From positions 226,122-290,121 of the forward strand of contig CAKUXV010000003.1 in assembly GCA_934700895.1 (NCBI GenBank): 64,000 nucleotides of DNA. Reading direction: 5' to 3'. The notes under the pieces are model-generated. The model was not told the DNA's origin. It made no database searches and saw nothing but the letters and a program-made list of their open reading frames with translations. Below, one piece after another: positions 34,497 to 42,938 of this stretch (the first letter of the stretch is position 1; each line of letters begins with the position of its first letter). This DNA comes from an uncultured Bacilli bacterium. GTDB taxonomy: Bacteria; Bacillota_I; Bacilli_A; RFN20; CAG-826. A program made the position numbers and the translations under genes.

Positions 34497-34559
34497 TTCA
34501 TCTATTTTCCTCTCTCCTTTCTGCCCCGGGAACGGTCAAAATGGCCGAACCCGGGGTCC

Positions 34560-34589
34560 TTGACGGAAGGAGTTGCCGGATCCTATAAT
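34560..34589 (+). promoter_or_regulatory. Strong promoter of a second short RNA
   Basis: TTGACG (34560-34565), an 18-base spacer and a perfect TATAAT (34584-34589). As at 5164, only a terminator follows within 45 bases. It shares TTGACG and a TAGT-N-GTGG-like start with the first locus. Confidence 0.7.
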
Positions 34590-34595
34590 CTAGTT

Positions 34596-34630
34596 GTGGC
34601 TTGAGGAGAGGGTTTATCTCTCTCCTTTTT
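34596..34630 (+). ncRNA. Candidate short RNA (about 35 nt)
   Basis: Predicted from the promoter at 34560-34589 to the T-tract at 34626-34630. It faces a hydrophobic minus-strand frame, the same plan as the 5.2 kb locus. Inferred only. Confidence 0.35.
34605..34630 (+). terminator. Terminator of the second short RNA
   Basis: An eight-pair stem GGAGAGGG (34605-34612) with CTCTCTCC (34618-34625, one G-T pair), loop TTTAT and five T's. Confidence 0.75.
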
Positions 34631-34635
34631 CGCTT

Positions 34636-34698
34636 CTAGGCTAGAAGAAGCACGAGAAGCAACAGGACGACGTCGAATAGAAACATCGCAACGAGCAG
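34636..34698 (-). CDS. Possible small hydrophobic peptide
   Basis: A frame ending FLFDVVLLLLVLLLA then stop, almost wholly hydrophobic, reading toward the short RNA's terminator. Start unclear: ATG at 34686 gives only 16 residues, CTG at 34698 gives 20, and an upstream TTG would give 74. No ribosome site is visible. Listed because the surroundings copy those of the 5.2 kb peptide locus. It may be chance. Confidence 0.25.
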   Translation of the reverse strand: MLVAMFLFDVVLLLLVLLLA

Positions 34699-34901
34699 CT
34701 TGTCGAAATATTTTTGGAGTTTACAAAAGAAATAGGGGAATGAATCAGCGTGAAAAGACGTTGTTAATGCTTTTTTATGCTTACAAAAAAACTTTTGAAA
34801 AAGGATAGGCACGTTCCCAGTTTTGCAGGAGTTAGGCCCAACTTTCTTCTTTTGATGCAAAAGATGAGAAAAAGAAGGATTCCACGCGTTAAAATACTTT
34901 C

Positions 34902-35621
34902 ATGCCTAGAATTGAAATCGAACATCTTAGCGTCACGTATCTAGGAAAGAAGAAGCAGGAATATCCGGCTTTGAAGGATGTTAGCTGCATTTTTCCTAAC
35001 GGGCAAATCAGCGCCATCATGGGCGGATCGGGGTCGGGAAAGACTTCTTTATTCCGTGCCTTGACGAGCCAACTCGCTTATGATGGGGTGATTCGAAGCG
35101 ACGGAATCGATATTTCCACGTTAACCCCAAAGGAGCGTCGCCTTGCTTATGTTCAGCAGGAATTCGCCCTTTACCCCCATTTGACCGTCTTTGATAATCT
35201 CGCCTTTCCCTTGAAACTAAACCGCGAGGATTATTCCTCCGTCACTTCGAAGGTGAAGGAAATGGCAGCTAAACTAGACCTTTCTTTCCTTTTGTCCCGG
35301 AAGCCCCGCCAACTTTCAACCGGCCAAATCCAAAAAGTCTGTTTGGGCCGCGCTTTGATTAAAGATCCAGACTTGTTGCTTCTAGACGAACCCCTTAGCA
35401 ACGTGGATGGTCCCCAAAGAGAAGAACTATTGAATGTTATCGAGAAAACCTTGAAAGAAGCCCATCTCACCGCAATTTATATTACCCATCGTTTGGAAGA
35501 AGCCCTTCGCGTCGCTCCTAACGTCTATTTTCTAGAAGAGGGAAGGCTCGTGGATATTCAACCTACCTCCTCCCTTAGAAATAGCGTTTCGGCTTTTAGC
35601 CTTTGGGGGAACAAAGAATGA
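34902..35621 (+). CDS. ABC transporter ATP-binding protein
   Basis: 239 residues: a complete single ABC domain with Walker A GGSGSGKTS (about 40-48), Q-loop VQQEFALYPHLTVFDN, signature LSTGQIQ, Walker B LLLLDEPLSN and the switch His in YITHRLEE. The Q-loop and Walker B resemble MalK-type importers, but the TOBE regulatory domain is absent. It starts an operon with three membrane-protein genes and could serve them, or the carbohydrate permeases at 41982-43946 that lack an ATPase. TAAAAT (34890-34895) lies six bases before the ATG and there is no ribosome site. Confidence 0.85.
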   Translation: MPRIEIEHLSVTYLGKKKQEYPALKDVSCIFPNGQISAIMGGSGSGKTSLFRALTSQLAYDGVIRSDGIDISTLTPKERRLAYVQQEFALYPHLTVFDNLAFPLKLNREDYSSVTSKVKEMAAKLDLSFLLSRKPRQLSTGQIQKVCLGRALIKDPDLLLLDEPLSNVDGPQREELLNVIEKTLKEAHLTAIYITHRLEEALRVAPNVYFLEEGRLVDIQPTSSLRNSVSAFSLWGNKE

Positions 35622-36448
35622 GATTTAAACCCTCTAGCAAAGCCTTTTCCGTCGATGACTTGCCGGAAACGAGGCAAAAGCAATTCGGGGATTTCTTTAA
35701 GACCCGTCCCGGCTTATTTTTCCAGATTGGCGGAGTCTTGCTTCTATTTGCCGTCCCGTTTTTAGCCTGCTTCCTGTTTAAATATTATGGGATTCTTTAT
35801 CCAGCTTCGAAATCGCTAAGTCCGGAAGAATTCGAGGCTTTTTTGAAAACGAATACCTTGGTTTTTGACGGGGTATATGCCCTTTGCTTCTTGCTTCTGT
35901 TTCTTGCTCTAGCGGGATTAGGCCGCATCATCCGTCAATGGGCGTGGGGAGAAGGCATTTATTTTTGGCGGGATTTTGGCAAAGGAATCCAACAAAACGG
36001 CAAAATCGCCTTATTCTGCTGGTTGCTTTTTAGCCTGGGGTTTATCGGATCGGATTTGATTTCGCTGCTCGTCCCTGCCTTATGGGTAAGCATCTTTTTC
36101 GATGGCCTGTGCCTCTTGCTATTGCCTTTTTTAATGATGCTTCTCGTTCAAAGCTTTGTTTATTCCAATCCCTTGGGGAAAGCCTTAGCCAATTCCTTTT
36201 TCTATTTATTTAAAAAGCCGTGGTGGGTCCTGCTCTTTTTGCTTTTCCCATTTGGTTTTTTCCTGCTCCCCCTCATTGATTCGATTTTGTGGCAGGCGTT
36301 TAGCTATTTCCTCGTTTTCTTCCTTGCCATGCCTCTATTTATGACGGGCTGGGAACTCTATTGTTTTTCCTTATTTGATACGTATACGAATAAGGAATTT
36401 TATCCGGGTATTTATCAAAAGGGCTTACGAGGAGAATTTAAGAAATGA
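35618..36448 (+). CDS. Hypothetical multi-helix membrane protein
   Basis: 276 residues with about six membrane helices. EGIYFWRDFGKGIQQNGKIALF in the first cytosolic loop is faintly like YesL/DUF624 proteins of sugar loci, but this is weak. Start at 35618 overlaps the ATPase stop (ATGA), so the two are co-translated. Might be a membrane partner of that ATPase. Confidence 0.7.
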   Translation: MRFKPSSKAFSVDDLPETRQKQFGDFFKTRPGLFFQIGGVLLLFAVPFLACFLFKYYGILYPASKSLSPEEFEAFLKTNTLVFDGVYALCFLLLFLALAGLGRIIRQWAWGEGIYFWRDFGKGIQQNGKIALFCWLLFSLGFIGSDLISLLVPALWVSIFFDGLCLLLLPFLMMLLVQSFVYSNPLGKALANSFFYLFKKPWWVLLFLLFPFGFFLLPLIDSILWQAFSYFLVFFLAMPLFMTGWELYCFSLFDTYTNKEFYPGIYQKGLRGEFKK

Positions 36449-36918
36449 CGGACCTCTATTCTTTTTCTTTTAAAAGTCTCCACAAGGAGAAGCAAAAGCA
36501 CCTTGGCCTAGGATTCGTTCCCCTTGCTGTAGGCTTCATCGCCATTTTGCTTCTTTTCTTTCTTCATCCTCGTTCTTGGACTTGGGCTTATTGCGTTTTA
36601 TGCATCTTCATCGCCCTGATCGTCATTATCCTAGATTACTATTTTTGGTTTTATCGTTATGCGGGTGATCGAGCAAAAGAAGCGTTTTTCCGCCGTCTCC
36701 AATCCGGTCAAATGGAACGCAAAGTCACCTATTTAGGAGTGAAGCGGACCTATTATTCGGAACGCCTTTGCTTTGTTTCCCTCCGCTTTTTAGAAGGAAA
36801 AAACGAAATCGAATTACGGATGTTAGAAGAAGTGACGAACCCTTTCGTAGAAGGAAAGACGTATCGGATTTCTTCTGTTCATCATGATATGTGCTCCTAT
36901 CAGGAGGCGGAAGAATGA
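36445..36918 (+). CDS. Hypothetical two-helix membrane protein
   Basis: 157 residues: two adjacent helices at about 24-42 and 48-68 (LGFVPLAVGFIAILLLFF, AYCVLCIFIALIVIILDYYF), then a soluble beta-rich domain of about 85 residues. Not recognised. Overlaps the previous stop by four bases; part of the 34902 operon. Confidence 0.7.
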   Translation: MTDLYSFSFKSLHKEKQKHLGLGFVPLAVGFIAILLLFFLHPRSWTWAYCVLCIFIALIVIILDYYFWFYRYAGDRAKEAFFRRLQSGQMERKVTYLGVKRTYYSERLCFVSLRFLEGKNEIELRMLEEVTNPFVEGKTYRISSVHHDMCSYQEAEE

Positions 36919-37547
36919 AAAAACGAAGCCCCTTGAAAGCCGCCCTGCGTTACGACGGGTGGAAAATCCTTGCGGTATTTGGGGTTTCTAGCGCGATTCT
37001 CGCTTTTGCTTTTTCCACGAAAGACCGCTTCAAGGACCATGAAATCCTCGATGTCTATGTCACAGGGTCTTCCTTGGATTCCTCCTTTGCAAAACCTTGG
37101 TTCGAATCTGTGCCGAATTCTAAGATTCAAACGGTCCATTTTACCTTTCATACCCCCAAAGAAGAGCAATACGCGATTGTGACATCCACGATGCTCTCTA
37201 GTGTTTCCGACCTTTATATTCTTCCTTCTAGCCAACTAGAAGCCCATCCGGAATACGCGATGTATTCCCAAGCCCTAAAAGAAGAAGAACAGGCTCGCAT
37301 TTCCCAAGTGTCTTCCCAAAGCGCGTTCTATGCGGATGCCTCGGGAACCCGGCGCGGGGTTTTGCTTTATGACAAAGAAAAAGAAACCCCCTACAGCGCG
37401 ATGATTTCCAAATGGTTCAGCCTCGAAGAGACCTCCTATTTATTCGTGTCGAACGTTTCGACGAACCGAGAGGATGCATCAATCTCCGGCGAGCCACTTT
37501 TATTTGAATATTTCGTGTCTTTTCTAGAAATGGCGAGTGGAAAATAA
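36915..37547 (+). CDS. Hypothetical single-helix exported-domain protein
   Basis: 210 residues: a basic start MKKRSPLKAALRYDG, one helix at about 18-35 (ILAVFGVSSAILAFAF), then an outward-facing domain. The pattern of LDVYVTGSSLDSS and SSVSDLYILPSSQLEAHPEY looks like a small binding-protein-like fold, without a firm match. Start at 36915 has GGAGGCGG upstream and overlaps the previous stop (ATGA). Last gene of the four-gene operon. Confidence 0.68.
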   Translation: MKKRSPLKAALRYDGWKILAVFGVSSAILAFAFSTKDRFKDHEILDVYVTGSSLDSSFAKPWFESVPNSKIQTVHFTFHTPKEEQYAIVTSTMLSSVSDLYILPSSQLEAHPEYAMYSQALKEEEQARISQVSSQSAFYADASGTRRGVLLYDKEKETPYSAMISKWFSLEETSYLFVSNVSTNREDASISGEPLLFEYFVSFLEMASGK

Positions 37548-37609
37548 GAAGAAGGGCCTCTTCTAATTTCATGGTAAAAAAATGCTACTAGTTCGTCATG
37601 CCTAGCTCT

Positions 37610-37637
37610 TTGAGCCTAGAAATCTTTGCCCTAAAAT
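37610..37637 (+). promoter_or_regulatory. Promoter of the glycan cluster
   Basis: TTGAGC (37610-37615), a 16-base spacer and TAAAAT (37632-37637), directly followed by the cre-like site at the expected transcript start. Confidence 0.6.
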
Positions 37638-37650
37638 GGAAACGCTTACA
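37637..37650. promoter_or_regulatory. cre-like operator of the glycan cluster
   Basis: TGGAAACGCTTACA differs from the CcpA consensus at one base (G for W at position 3). It lies over the transcription start, where binding should repress. Confidence 0.65.
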
Positions 37651-37673
37651 AAAGACATCCACAGGGAGAAACT

Positions 37674-40241
37674 ATGAAGAAAAATCAAAAAAGACTCCTC
37701 GTCTTGGGACTGGCATCGATGTCCTTGGTTCTGGCGGCTTGCCAGTCCAATGGGGCCGACGTCCCTTCCTCCGAAACGTCTACCTCTAGCAAAACGATCG
37801 ATGACACACCGGTAATTCCAACCCCGGCTAGCTCCTCGATTCGCCTCGTTTCTCCGGAAGAAGGAGCCTCTTTTTCCATTACCCCGGAAGCGTTGTCCAC
37901 CTATTTGAACGCGGATACGGAAACCAAGCAAATCGAAGCGATTGCGAAGGCTAAACTCCCCGAAAATAAGGATTTAACCTGCTTTCCGGTCCGCTTATCT
38001 TGGGAAAAAGACGGTTCAGCCTATTACACGGTATCTCTTGCGGACAACCCTTCCTTTGAAAACGCGGTCCAGGCCAAGGTTTCTTCCCTTTCCACTTCCT
38101 ATGAAGCGAATAACTTAATTCCCAATTCCACTTATTATTGGAAGGTCAAAGGAACGAAAGCCCATGACGAATCCAAGGTTCAAACCTTCAAAACCGAAGG
38201 AGCCTCGGTCCGATTTATCTCTGCTCCTGGGGCTTATAACATCCGCGATTTGGGCGGATGGAAGGCGGGAGAAAAAACGCTCTCTTATGGTAAGCTATAC
38301 CGGGGGTCCTTATTAAATAATTTTAATGGCTATGCCGAACTTAACGAAGCGGGGAAGAAAGTTTTTAACCAAGATCTTCACGTTCAAACCGAGATCGATC
38401 TTCGCCAGCCGGAAAAAGACGACGGGAACCAAACGGAATGCTTCTTCGATTCCTCCAAAAAATACGTTAAGGCCCAACTCGGCCAGTATAATCGCATCCT
38501 GGATCCCGAGAATTTCGCGGCCTCCTATGATCAAGATAGCTATGGGGCGATGGTCACTAGCAGCGATAAAACTCTTTCCAGCACGGCGTATGCGGATGAC
38601 GGCATCACCGTCCGCTCGCTGCGCGACATCTTCACCCTTCTTTCAGACGAATCGAATTATCCGGTCTATTTCCATTGCAACGCCGGCGCGGACCGCACGG
38701 GGACGCTTGCCTTCTTGATCGAAGGGCTGCTAGGAGTTAGTTACGCGGATACGATTCGCGACTTCGAGCTGACGAGTTTCTCTAAATTCGGCGAACGTCT
38801 CCGCAGCAAAGTCGACGGCAGTCAATTCGACAAGAGCGGCGTTTATATGGACGTAGCCAACGATAACTACGTGGGCTTCGATAAACTCTATCAGAATTTG
38901 ATGCAATATTACGGAGAAGGCAAAGACGATTTATCCCTTGCTATCTCCAATTATCTAACGGGGTATTGCGGAATCCTTCCTTCCCAAATCCAAAAGGTGA
39001 AGGAAATTCTATTGGAAGAGAAAAAGAACGAATTCCGCCTCACCTCCACTCAAGAATTCGTCCTCGAAGGAGCTTCGATTCTCTCCTTAAATCTAGAAGA
39101 AGCGGGGTTAGACGAGAATTCGATTGCATCCATCACTTGTGGCGGGGTTGCTCTTGGAAAAGACGTTAGCGCCATTGAAGTTGCTAAACTCAACGCGAAA
39201 AACATCGCGGGGGAACGCGAATTCGTGATTGAAGCCAAAAAAGAAGGCAAAGACATCACGGTTTATGCCCCGACCACTCTCATTACCAAGATGATTAAGA
39301 CCGCGGACGAATTCAAGGCCATCGATACCTATCGTCCTGGCAATAAGCGCATCATCAATTTCGGTTATTACCGTTTGGCCAACGACATCGGCACCTCTGC
39401 TAGTCCGATTAGCGGCGGAGGCTGGATCAGCGACCAACTTAACGGAACGGGGGCGAGCGGATTCCGCGGAACTCTCGATGGCGCAGGACACAAAGTCTAT
39501 GCCCGACCCGTATTTGCTGGCTATTTCTCCATCGTCGGCGGTGGAGCCGTCATCAAAAATATCGAATTCATCTTGCCAACCTATGGCGTTAGTAGTGGAA
39601 ACAACCAGGCGAATTCGATTCTTGGCGCCTCTCTCTGCGGAGCCGTGGTCCAAGACGTTAAATTCACCGTTCTTGGCGATGGATTTGGAAACAATTACGC
39701 GAATTGCCTCTATGTTTCTGGGGCGGGCCTGATTTCCACTAATGTCGCCCATAGCAACTTGCTTAAGAACGTCGAAGTGAAATCGGTGGCCCCGATAGTC
39801 TCTCTCTTCGGCGGCGTCACTTATGAGGGAATGGGTGGATTGGAATTCGACAACTTCACGTTGGATTGCGACAACATCGCTTATGCCGGCATTCGCCGCA
39901 CGACGAGCGTTAGTCAACTTGGCGCCTCCAACTGCGTTCCTGTGGCTTCTTTGAAAGGCGTGACGGGGTCCTATAAAACCTTCCACGAAGAGACGGTGAC
40001 TTTGGATCTTGGATCCGAATTTGTTTCGATTGACGTGGGGAACGCCTATGGTTCGATGAACCTTCAAAATGCCTCTTATAACGGCGCTCCGATTGCTGGG
40101 GTTGCCTTAGATAACCAAACCTTGATGTTTGAAACTTCCGCGGTTAACGCTAAAAATGGCGAGAACGGAACTATTGAACTCAACTTGGAAAAAGAGGGGC
40201 TCCATTGCATCTATTCCATCTCGGTGCAGTGGGTAAAATAA
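37674..40241 (+). CDS. Lipoprotein with tyrosine-phosphatase domain and beta-helix-like tail
   Basis: 855 residues with a lipoprotein signal ending LVLAAC. Residues about 55-170 look like a fibronectin-III-like domain (SLADNPSFENAVQAKV, STYYWKVKG). About 175-450 is a Y_phosphatase3-type domain: IRDLGGW, YRGSLL, and the catalytic P-loop HCNAGADRTG with Cys335 and Arg341. The remaining half (about 540-855) is a repetitive Gly/Asn-rich region (LDGAGHKVYARPVFAGYF) like right-handed beta-helix surface proteins. A phosphatase outside the membrane would have to act on phosphorylated glycans, lipids or secreted proteins; the substrate is unknown. GGGAG precedes the ATG. First gene of the cre-controlled cluster. 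Confidence 0.85.
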   Translation: MKKNQKRLLVLGLASMSLVLAACQSNGADVPSSETSTSSKTIDDTPVIPTPASSSIRLVSPEEGASFSITPEALSTYLNADTETKQIEAIAKAKLPENKDLTCFPVRLSWEKDGSAYYTVSLADNPSFENAVQAKVSSLSTSYEANNLIPNSTYYWKVKGTKAHDESKVQTFKTEGASVRFISAPGAYNIRDLGGWKAGEKTLSYGKLYRGSLLNNFNGYAELNEAGKKVFNQDLHVQTEIDLRQPEKDDGNQTECFFDSSKKYVKAQLGQYNRILDPENFAASYDQDSYGAMVTSSDKTLSSTAYADDGITVRSLRDIFTLLSDESNYPVYFHCNAGADRTGTLAFLIEGLLGVSYADTIRDFELTSFSKFGERLRSKVDGSQFDKSGVYMDVANDNYVGFDKLYQNLMQYYGEGKDDLSLAISNYLTGYCGILPSQIQKVKEILLEEKKNEFRLTSTQEFVLEGASILSLNLEEAGLDENSIASITCGGVALGKDVSAIEVAKLNAKNIAGEREFVIEAKKEGKDITVYAPTTLITKMIKTADEFKAIDTYRPGNKRIINFGYYRLANDIGTSASPISGGGWISDQLNGTGASGFRGTLDGAGHKVYARPVFAGYFSIVGGGAVIKNIEFILPTYGVSSGNNQANSILGASLCGAVVQDVKFTVLGDGFGNNYANCLYVSGAGLISTNVAHSNLLKNVEVKSVAPIVSLFGGVTYEGMGGLEFDNFTLDCDNIAYAGIRRTTSVSQLGASNCVPVASLKGVTGSYKTFHEETVTLDLGSEFVSIDVGNAYGSMNLQNASYNGAPIAGVALDNQTLMFETSAVNAKNGENGTIELNLEKEGLHCIYSISVQWVK

Positions 40242-40266
40242 TTTAAGATAAAGGAGAAGATTTCAT

Positions 40267-41964
40267 ATGAAAAATTCGAGAAAAAACATGCTGGTCCTCT
40301 TGGGGTTGTCGGCCTTAACGGGAAGCCTTGCTTCTTGTAACGGAGGTGGTGGCAGCGCCAATTCCACTATCACGACCGTTAACATCATGCTATTTAACGG
40401 CACCGCAGGACGCGATTGGCTTACCCAATCCACCAAACGCTTTGCCGAGGCAAACAAAGACGTTTCTTTCCAAGATGGCAAAACCGGCATCACCTTCAAA
40501 ATCCAACAGGCGAAAGGCATCGCTTGGAATAGCGAAATGAAGTCGACCGGTAACGATATCATGATTTATGAATATAACCCCGACATCTATCAATTGTCTG
40601 CCCAGGGTTATTTGCTGGATTTAGATGATATTGTAAAACCCAAGGAGGCTAGCATTGAGTCCGCCGCTTTGGAACGTTTAAAAGGACCAGATGGCAAATA
40701 TTACGCCCTTCCTCACTATGAATGGTTTCCGGGCGTTAGCTACGACAAAGACCTTTTTGACGAAAAGAATTTCTATTTTGCGGACCCCTCCGTGGACGCT
40801 GAAGACGTAGAAGTGGCGAAAACGCCGTATGGAACGGGCCGCTTCATCGCGGACAAAGGCATTAAAAAATCCGTCGGTCCCAACGGCATTCGCGGCGACT
40901 ATGACGATGGCCTCCCTAGCTCCCTAGAAGAATTCAACATCCTTTGCCATAAGCTTTGTAGCGATGGCGTTTCCCCCATCCTTCTTTGTGGATCAGGCCA
41001 CATGTATTCTTGGAAATTGCCTCTAGCCATGTGGGCCGCTTTAACGGGGCCTGAAGGCATGCAAGATACCAGCTGCAACTGGACCAATACGGAACTTGAC
41101 ATGGTCACCGGATGGAAAGACGACGAGCTTTTCGCCATAGGATCGGGCCTTAAGACCCCGATTACCGAAAAAGTCGTTCTTAACGATGAAAATGGTTACA
41201 AGATGTATGACATGGCAAACCGTTATTATTCCCTTGCCTTCATGGAAATGGCCATCGCCAATAAATGGCTCGACCCGGAAGCTCTCGCCGACTCTTCTCA
41301 AACCCCTACGGCTGCAATGAACTGGTTCATCAACGGCAATAACGGCAAGCGTTATGGTATGTATTGGGATGGCTCCTATTGGTGCCACGAGGCGAGCGAC
41401 GTTGGAACGTTCGACCTCTATCGTCAGATGAACCCGACGAACCCCGATCGCCACGTCGCCTTCATGCCCTTACCGACCCAACTCTCTGGACAAGTCACGG
41501 AAGGGAACGGCAAAAAGCCCACTCTCGTCAATACGGGTTCCACTTTGACTTTCGCTAATGCCCGCGTTAAAACCAACGGCAAAGAAAAAGCGGTCAAAGC
41601 CTTCTTGAATTTCCTTTATTCCAACGAAGAACTCGGCGCCTTCTCCGAACTAACCGGACTTACCGCCCCGATTGATTACACGTGGAATCGCTCTAAACTC
41701 AACAACACTTATTACGATGATTTAGCGACCCTTCGTGCTGCGGGAGAAGTCATCCAACCTTCTTCATCTTCGGAACGCTACAAGAAGAACCTCATGTCCT
41801 TCGTCTTTGGCTACACGATGACCATCAGCAACTTCCGCATGCCGAATGGGACTCAAAATGCGAATGGCTATTTGGATCCGTTTACCAAATATCACGTCAC
41901 TTCTGACTACATCTTTGAGAACACGAGGTTTAGCCAATCTGCTTGGGAATCCATGTCCAAGTAA
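40267..41964 (+). CDS. Carbohydrate ABC importer substrate-binding lipoprotein
   Basis: 565 residues, lipobox SLASC. It follows the family of large type 2 sugar-binding proteins (SBP_bac_1): IMLFNGTAGRDWL, MIYEYNPDIYQLSAQGYLLDL, ALPHYEWFPGVSYDKDLFD, and FLNFLYSNEELGAFSELTG near the end. Larger than usual (about 420), which is common for oligosaccharide binders in gut Firmicutes. AAGGAG precedes the ATG. Two permease genes follow directly. Confidence 0.88.
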   Translation: MKNSRKNMLVLLGLSALTGSLASCNGGGGSANSTITTVNIMLFNGTAGRDWLTQSTKRFAEANKDVSFQDGKTGITFKIQQAKGIAWNSEMKSTGNDIMIYEYNPDIYQLSAQGYLLDLDDIVKPKEASIESAALERLKGPDGKYYALPHYEWFPGVSYDKDLFDEKNFYFADPSVDAEDVEVAKTPYGTGRFIADKGIKKSVGPNGIRGDYDDGLPSSLEEFNILCHKLCSDGVSPILLCGSGHMYSWKLPLAMWAALTGPEGMQDTSCNWTNTELDMVTGWKDDELFAIGSGLKTPITEKVVLNDENGYKMYDMANRYYSLAFMEMAIANKWLDPEALADSSQTPTAAMNWFINGNNGKRYGMYWDGSYWCHEASDVGTFDLYRQMNPTNPDRHVAFMPLPTQLSGQVTEGNGKKPTLVNTGSTLTFANARVKTNGKEKAVKAFLNFLYSNEELGAFSELTGLTAPIDYTWNRSKLNNTYYDDLATLRAAGEVIQPSSSSERYKKNLMSFVFGYTMTISNFRMPNGTQNANGYLDPFTKYHVTSDYIFENTRFSQSAWESMSK

Positions 41965-41981
41965 ACCAAAAGGCAATTCTC

Positions 41982-42935
41982 ATGTATTCCACCGTCACAC
42001 ACGGAAAAAAACGAAAGTGGAGTAAAGGCGAAATCAAACATTTCGCCTTCTTCCTTTCGTTTATGATTATCCCCATCGTGCATTTCTTCATGTTCTACCT
42101 TTACGTGAACATCAATTCCTTTATCATGGCTTTCCAAACGTATACTTTGGACTATGACCTCGGCCGCATCGTAACGAGTTTCGCTGGATTCGACAATTTC
42201 GTAAAGGCTTGGGATTCTTTCTCCCTTTATCCATACATGCTAAAGAATTCTTTGATTTTTGTGGCCATCGACCTCTTCGTTTCTCAGCCTTTGGCCTTGC
42301 TCGCCTCTTACTATATTTATAAGAAGAAGCCCGCAAGCGGATTCTTCCGTACGGTCTTGTATTTGCCACAAGTTCTTTCTTCCGTCGTTCTTGGAATCCT
42401 TTTCAAATATGTGGTGCAAAGCGCTGTACCCGAAATGCTTTTTCAATGGTTTGGAAAAGAGAAAATAGACGTCCTGACCGACCCTTCCACTCAAATTTGG
42501 ATTATGATGCTCTTCAACATCGTCATGAGTTTCGGTGTGAATGTTCTTCTTTATTCCAACGCGATGGGCAACGTCAACCCGGCCAATATCGAATCGGCGG
42601 AACTGGAAGGAGCCAATACCCTCTCCATTTTCTGGCACGTTATCCTTCCGAAGATTTATCCGACGATCATTAGTCTTGCCGCTGTCATCGTTTCTCAAGT
42701 ATTCACGAGTCAATACCAGGTCTTCAACGTTTATGGTGAAAACGCCATGGCCATGGGGAACGTCGGTTATTTCATTTATATCAATTCCTTGAAGTCGGAT
42801 ATCCTCGGAAGCGTCCCGAATTACCTTAGTTATCCAGGACTAGCGGCGTTTGGCTTGATGCTGACCGCCATTATCGTTCCCGTGGTGTTCTTAATGAAAT
42901 TCTTGATGAACCGCTTCGGCCCAAGGGAGGACTAA
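41982..42935 (+). CDS. Carbohydrate ABC permease 1 (UgpA/MalF type)
   Basis: 317 residues, six membrane helices. The EAA loop reads ESAELEGANTLSIFWHVILPKI (about 205-226). It pairs with the next permease. Start at 41982 (MYSTVTHG); the longer frame begins inside the binding-protein gene. The cluster has no ATPase gene, so one must come from elsewhere, as with MsmK-type shared ATPases. Confidence 0.88.
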   Translation: MYSTVTHGKKRKWSKGEIKHFAFFLSFMIIPIVHFFMFYLYVNINSFIMAFQTYTLDYDLGRIVTSFAGFDNFVKAWDSFSLYPYMLKNSLIFVAIDLFVSQPLALLASYYIYKKKPASGFFRTVLYLPQVLSSVVLGILFKYVVQSAVPEMLFQWFGKEKIDVLTDPSTQIWIMMLFNIVMSFGVNVLLYSNAMGNVNPANIESAELEGANTLSIFWHVILPKIYPTIISLAAVIVSQVFTSQYQVFNVYGENAMAMGNVGYFIYINSLKSDILGSVPNYLSYPGLAAFGLMLTAIIVPVVFLMKFLMNRFGPRED

Positions 42936-42938
42936 ATC

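Larger units (their letters stand above)
34497..34901 (+). other. Intergenic region with hairpins, short-RNA promoter and a possible small peptide
   Basis: 405 bases. In order: a long GC-rich hairpin (CCCCGGG/CCCGGGG, 34524-34556) that may end the importer operon, a strong promoter (34560-34589), a terminator (34605-34630), an opposing hydrophobic frame (34636-34698) and a TAAAAT box six bases before the next ATG. No other gene supported. Confidence 0.55.
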
